Shown here: piece after piece, positions 60,801 to 64,000 of the stretch
Numbering within the stretch: position 1 is the stretch's first letter
How the letters are laid out: each line of letters starts with the position of its first letter
Assembly: GCA_963573315.1 (NCBI GenBank)
Contig: OY752143.1
Coordinates: forward strand, 2,418,001 to 2,482,000
Reading direction: 5' to 3'
DNA from: Entomortierella parvispora
Taxonomy: Eukaryota > Mortierellomycota > Mortierellomycetes > Mortierellales > Mortierellaceae
Length of the DNA: 64,000 bases
Made by a program: the position numbers and the translations under genes
The notes under the pieces: model-generated
The model's database searches: none
The model's input: the letters and a program-made list of their open reading frames with translations, nothing else
What the model was told of the DNA's origin: nothing

Positions 60801-63800
60801 ACCATTCCAGGAGAGTGCCTGCGTTCGCAGCCAGTTCGAAGTCCTCTGCCACCTGGACGTCAAACTTGATATCCCTTTCTGCCATCAGCTCACAGACGCC
60901 CGAGATAAAGCTATGGCGTGTGCTTTTCACCTTCTGCGGTTTACTCGTGGGGCTGGCGTCCATTTTCAACTGTTTTTGTAGTTGAGTGAGTCGTGCTCTG
61001 CTGATCCTCCCTACCATCCCAGTATCATTGAGTCTCAGCCAAAGCCCTGTAATCTGCTCCTCCGCCTGAGCATCGTCCAAGCGTTTGACGGCGTAGAAGC
61101 GATTGTGAGCCATGATACTGTTGGGAGTCGTTGAAGGTAGGTGCGCCTTGGTTTTGCACAGAGCCATGTACTTTCCAGTCAGTCGTTTGAGTGTCGACTG
61201 TGGGATGATTTGAGCCGACGTTCGGTAAATGATTCTGTTGACCAATACACTGTTGATGATGTACACTGCTTGTTTGTCTGTGATGGCTTTCCTCCTTAGG
61301 ATGGTGCAGATCGTATCCGTTTCGTTCTCAATTAGATCTGTTGTCGGCTTTGGCGAGCCAGCGGCGTTAACCCAGACACCCAACATCCTGACCGCCTCCT
61401 TTTTTCCTACGGGGTAGATGTCTTCCTTCGGTGTTCCGAACTGCAACAATGACTCTTCTCTCGACCTTTTGTTGTTGATGGCAATAACTTGAGTTTTCTT
61501 GCCATTGATCTCGATGCCATTGAGGTCGAAGAATTCTGACGCCACTTCTAACGTGTGTTCCATTGCTTTCTTGCTCTCTGCGATCCATGTTGTGTCGTCC
61601 ACAAAGGCAATGTCTGCGACCTTCGGTGTTCCTTTCGGCCCGTGGATTTGATAACCACTGCAGTTGTCCATCACTTCACACAGCAGCGGGTCGTAAGCAA
61701 TCCGCCATAGGAGAGGGCACTCAACCCCACCTTGGTCCAGTCCACAGCTTGGTTGAAAGTCTTTCGTAGTGCCAAAATCCGTGATGACTTTGTTGACTTT
61801 TGTTTCCGAGATTGACTCGCAAAGACGGATAAACTGGTGTGGCACCTTCAACCTCGCTAACGCTCTGGACAACATGCCATCCTCTCCGCAGTTCACAGAG
61901 TCGAAACACCGTCGCATGTCCTGGAACACTATCCACTGCTCCCGTCCGCTTTCCCTCGCGTCCTCCATCAGTGCCTGCAGCACATGGATTGGATCCTTGG
62001 TCGTCGTTCCCTTGAGCACCGAGAAATTTGGTCCTCTCAGGATTCCGTGGGTGGTCATAATCGTACTGAGTCTCGTCGTCAGAATGGAAAACATTATCTT
62101 TCTTGCATGTTCCAGAAGAGTAATCGGTCGAATCTCGGCCATATTGCCAGACCACTCGGACGTCTTCGGTATGCAATAAAGAAGTCCAGTTTTCCAAGCC
62201 TTCGGGAGCTCACCTTGTACAATCCCCGCACCCACTATCTGGTACAGAATGAACTTTCCCACTTCACCGAGGTGCTGCAGAATGTCATTTGTAATTCCAG
62301 ACAACCCTGGAGCCTTTAATTTCGGTGCTGTGTCGACCGCCTTGTCGAATTCTTCCCGCGTCGGTGCCTCCATCAGCCCCTCGTACCACTCCTCGTCGAT
62401 TTTCCTGCTCGGTCGATATTGATCCTTCCACCTGCCTTCCAGTGGCTTAGCCGGCCGTGGCCTATACCACTCTCGGAACCAGTCCACCACTCTCTCTTTC
62501 ACCTTGTCGGGGTCCGTTTCGTTGATGGTGTTGCCTTCCACTTCCACTAAGATCCTGTCCAGCACCACTTTGCCGCTTCCGCGTCCCAAGATGCTGTCCA
62601 GTACTTTTCCTGTTTCTGTGGCCATCAACATGTTTCTCGTCTCAATGGCTTCTTTGATCGCCTTATTCGATTCTACTTTGCGTAAGAGCTGCAGTGCCCC
62701 TAGGCACTCTTTCCAGCGCCTTCGGACTCCTGCTATCCATTGCCTCCAGGTCTCGTCGTCTGCGTCGGCTGTGGGGGGTGCATCCAACTCGTCCACGAGG
62801 TTTTGGTCTGGATGAAGTTCATTGAGTCGTTCCAGCTGCTCGTTGAACACTCCTCGCTCTTTGTCCAATTGGTCCGTCTCGGCCGTCCGACGCCACTGGT
62901 GCCCCTTATTGATGAGTTTCGATGCCAGCTTGTGCGTTTTCTCTGCCGCTCGTACCACGAATTTCAGCGCCACTTCTTCCTCCGGTTTGGCCCCGACTAT
63001 TCCGACTACTTTTCCTGGCAGGGCCTCCTTTGCTGCCTTATACACCACCTTGGCAAATCTGTTCCATGCAAGCTCCACCTTCAGTGTCCCGAAGGATGCA
63101 ACGTGAACATTTTCTTCAGGTGACATAAAGGGTTGGAGCCCTACCGTTCCATCCTCATCCATTCCCGCCAGTCCTTCCTCCGAAAGCTCAACGAACTTTT
63201 TCCAGTCCTCCTCCTCCGTCTCCTTGAATTTGAACCTGAAACCTTTCGGTCTCTTGGTCGCAGATATTGCTAGGCCATTGTTTATCAGGTTGTGCATGTT
63301 GATAGAGGCTACCACCATTGCGTGATCCGATGCTACAGTGTCGTGCATGTCATCGTGTCTCGCTCTCTGTAGCCGTGCTACGAGGCGGTCACTCACAAAG
63401 ATCATGTCTAATCGACTGACGTCTCCAAATGTAAACGCTCGTTCAATGGGGTATAGTGCACGAAACACATCATGAAAGGATTGGAGCCTGACCCATTTCA
63501 ATAGGTTTGTTTCCGGCTGTGCTCCCCTATACTTTCCTGGTTGGTGTTTTCGGTCAGCTCTTGGGTTCATCACCCCGTTGAAATCACCCATGAGGATCAC
63601 CTCCCTTTCCTCTTTTCTCGCCGTATCGTATACTGTCCGTATCCACGCCAGTATCTTCTCCGCCTCTTCTCCGTTCGGATGCTTACTGGGGATATAGCAG
63701 TTAATCACTGTCAATTTCAGGCCATGGTGAAAATTGAACTCTTGCGCCATAGCTCGACTACCACACGTTATTCTTTTTCCACCGTGATTATTCCACCACT

Positions 63801-64000
63801 TGGATATGATTAATCCTACCCCCGTCCCATGGGTCGATCCTTCCTCTCCACTCGCCCACCAAGAAACATAGTCGTTGTGGTGTGTTTTGTTGATACCGCT
63901 CCTTGCACCTCTTGTCATATTTGTCTCCTGGACTCCTATGACGTCCATTTCCTCTATGCTCGCCCATTCCATTAGGGCCTCTGCTTTCCCTGCTGTTGCT
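57813..64000 (-). mobile_element. Non-LTR retrotransposon (LINE, I/Tad-like), 3' end complete, 5' end beyond window
   Basis: The minus strand holds one very long ORF (to 58096), a ~250-bp 3' UTR and an A-tail (T-run 57832-57843). The 5' end, including any ORF1, is outside the window. The ORF has no frameshift or internal stop, so the copy looks young. Confidence 0.95.
58096..64000 (-). CDS. LINE polyprotein: AP-endonuclease, reverse transcriptase, RNase H, zinc knuckle (5' partial)
   Basis: The frame is open from the right edge to a stop at 58096-58098, over 1960 residues. Counting from the ATG at 63972: APE-type endonuclease at 1-240 (VIGVQETNM, ILMGDFNGVMNPR, RLDMIFVSDR, VASDHAMVV; catalytic Glu, Asp, Asn and His present). 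Reverse transcriptase is at ~530-830 (AEIRPITLLEHARKIM, WIVFQDMRRCFDSVN, CGLDQGG, and FVDDTTWIA as the catalytic box). A very basic, Arg/Lys/Glu-rich region follows at ~1150-1400. RNase H is at ~1430-1570 (LEFYSDGSMKD, KAELVGLL, VFIDNTAVV, NNMADIIAKEGH; all four acidic residues present). A C-x2-C-x8-H-x3-C finger (CRVCEANEEDTTHIWRC) is at ~1700. RNase H plus APE suggests the I/Tad group. Confidence 0.97.
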   Translation of the reverse strand, partial: ATAGKAEALMEWASIEEMDVIGVQETNMTRGARSGINKTHHNDYVSWWASGEEGSTHGTGVGLIISKWWNNHGGKRITCGSRAMAQEFNFHHGLKLTVINCYIPSKHPNGEEAEKILAWIRTVYDTARKEEREVILMGDFNGVMNPRADRKHQPGKYRGAQPETNLLKWVRLQSFHDVFRALYPIERAFTFGDVSRLDMIFVSDRLVARLQRARHDDMHDTVASDHAMVVASINMHNLINNGLAISATKRPKGFRFKFKETEEEDWKKFVELSEEGLAGMDEDGTVGLQPFMSPEENVHVASFGTLKVELAWNRFAKVVYKAAKEALPGKVVGIVGAKPEEEVALKFVVRAAEKTHKLASKLINKGHQWRRTAETDQLDKERGVFNEQLERLNELHPDQNLVDELDAPPTADADDETWRQWIAGVRRRWKECLGALQLLRKVESNKAIKEAIETRNMLMATETGKVLDSILGRGSGKVVLDRILVEVEGNTINETDPDKVKERVVDWFREWYRPRPAKPLEGRWKDQYRPSRKIDEEWYEGLMEAPTREEFDKAVDTAPKLKAPGLSGITNDILQHLGEVGKFILYQIVGAGIVQGELPKAWKTGLLYCIPKTSEWSGNMAEIRPITLLEHARKIMFSILTTRLSTIMTTHGILRGPNFSVLKGTTTKDPIHVLQALMEDARESGREQWIVFQDMRRCFDSVNCGEDGMLSRALARLKVPHQFIRLCESISETKVNKVITDFGTTKDFQPSCGLDQGGVECPLLWRIAYDPLLCEVMDNCSGYQIHGPKGTPKVADIAFVDDTTWIAESKKAMEHTLEVASEFFDLNGIEINGKKTQVIAINNKRSREESLLQFGTPKEDIYPVGKKEAVRMLGVWVNAAGSPKPTTDLIENETDTICTILRRKAITDKQAVYIINSVLVNRIIYRTSAQIIPQSTLKRLTGKYMALCKTKAHLPSTTPNSIMAHNRFYAVKRLDDAQAEEQITGLWLRLNDTGMVGRISRARLTQLQKQLKMDASPTSKPQKVKSTRHSFISGVCELMAERDIKFDVQVAEDFELAANAGTLLEWCGDGLDKDIVKECNGLGIYFIEQVLSVNRTELISWKELRKMVGSRRVSKISPQWFLGLQNFCATYRFTDEFVDKWTQDRRAAIEETFTDEEERETSKVDYLSEISDIEAAEEGNEEEEQPPPEVEVEEILAPIVPLAPSSELVRARRAGTEIRPRLIETLKQRAAREAAFKNRYEGKPGQGGPRLRVRDDAEYQFRSDDTDANNAWKKTEVKRLKDLAKMEAKHLRDQETHIRQQEAARRVQARRQEQARAKQIKALDLERTRKALSRRKTEQRRLKEPRQRRNKRLKNVEAIFRARRAKSAKLRLRYQHPDGRTITSRLKEDARQELDRTSTPRERPLPRKETFKDIYGLLITAQSETATLEARNNLEGLGQLEFYSDGSMKDHGDTTVSMAFGVVTKKPGETRHKAVISGKVMGYASSTKAELVGLLATILVCPRDTKATVFIDNTAVVKQFKTLVVGRKTATERKRLRSPYAVWWAAIAEAYNRQGEKIRVQWVKGHADNVGNNMADIIAKEGHTKDAWDMDPLVHTDMKCHAMFKGKLVEDDLRQLLKKQSVARVHHQWADQNRTKAEVKDWREIEWRTTIAIVHNRNKPRSMFTSTSDCTKRAHRIKKLHGMLPTLKYMADWRPYLYKDNYCRVCEANEEDTTHIWRCPETLESQCEGWEEAMTLVTDLGKKVWTREKKRWLSEKKKAEEQGEEFKKEEPTFVEESMDAFWTMLMDEFRGASNIKGRNLLDDDLDREDNQVQDHGALRERKWTVMDAYHGLAPLFLKDKFKRLFGTTTAIASLMADRFITLIEDYGRKGIWNPRCKKTVDWEKSIGVTAVSKRNRPENPDTRAGGHGRSSSGFGNFNRDRFAVVRRKDNLKDADKSVLEAYQGKRTLNVMERTGGVKYFLEKDLGE

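Noticed and set aside
58484-63813. Numerous plus-strand ORFs opposite the LINE
   Set aside because: All are shadows of the 1958-codon coding frame on the minus strand.

Overview
The window is nuclear DNA of a filamentous, early-diverging fungus. Protein-coding genes are split by many short introns of about 50-120 bp. Proteins carry long Gln-, Pro- and Ser-rich low-complexity arms, and the gaps hold abundant microsatellites and homopolymers. The gene set (BRCC36, a BAR-PH-ArfGAP-ankyrin protein, a DPH6 fusion, MED21, F-box and DAG/sphingoid-kinase-like proteins) together with a long RNase H-bearing LINE and a pogo-type DNA transposon would fit a Mortierellomycota-like genome. That placement is inference; no rRNA or other marker is present to prove it.

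Layout, left to right. The 5' part of the ERAD ubiquitin ligase gene SSM4/DOA10 (-, cut by the left edge) is divergent from a BRCC36-type JAMM deubiquitinase (+). An ACAP-like ArfGAP (-) follows, then after a GT-rich gap GPI-transamidase subunit GAA1 (+). Next come CMS1 (-), an F-box/LRR-like protein (-), a diacylglycerol/sphingoid-base kinase-like enzyme (-), an APC amino-acid permease (+), a small orphan gene (+), DPH6 (+), a SWT1-like PIN nuclease (+) and a secreted ferritin-like protein (-). A complete pogo-family transposon lies at 28325-30845: 129-bp inverted repeats that read as identical, TA target sites and an intact intron-containing transposase. After about 2.1 kb with no recognisable gene come an unusually long ABCC-type transporter with decayed catalytic motifs (+), a BYE1/PHF3-like PHD-TFS2M-SPOC protein (-), PEX11 (+), MED21 (-), a RAD60/ESC2/NIP45-like SUMO-like-domain protein (+) and a methyltransferase with a probable N-myristoylation site (-). 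The last 10 kb are about 3 kb of low-complexity non-coding DNA, then a truncated LINE 3' end in direct repeat with a long LINE (EN-RT-RNase H) that runs off the right edge.

The host genes are mostly core eukaryotic housekeeping functions: protein quality control, ubiquitin and SUMO biology, membrane traffic, GPI anchoring, ribosome biogenesis, transcription and peroxisomes. Several are arranged head to head on short shared promoters (SSM4/BRCC36 346 bp, MED21/RAD60 310 bp). I reconstructed exon structures by hand from splice sites, reading-frame phase and family motifs; the summed exon lengths are in frame for every complete multi-exon gene. Two introns need GC-AG splicing. The least ordinary items are the pseudo-ATPase-like ABCC protein, the structured long TIRs of the pogo element, and the two LINE 3' ends that share a 19-bp junction.
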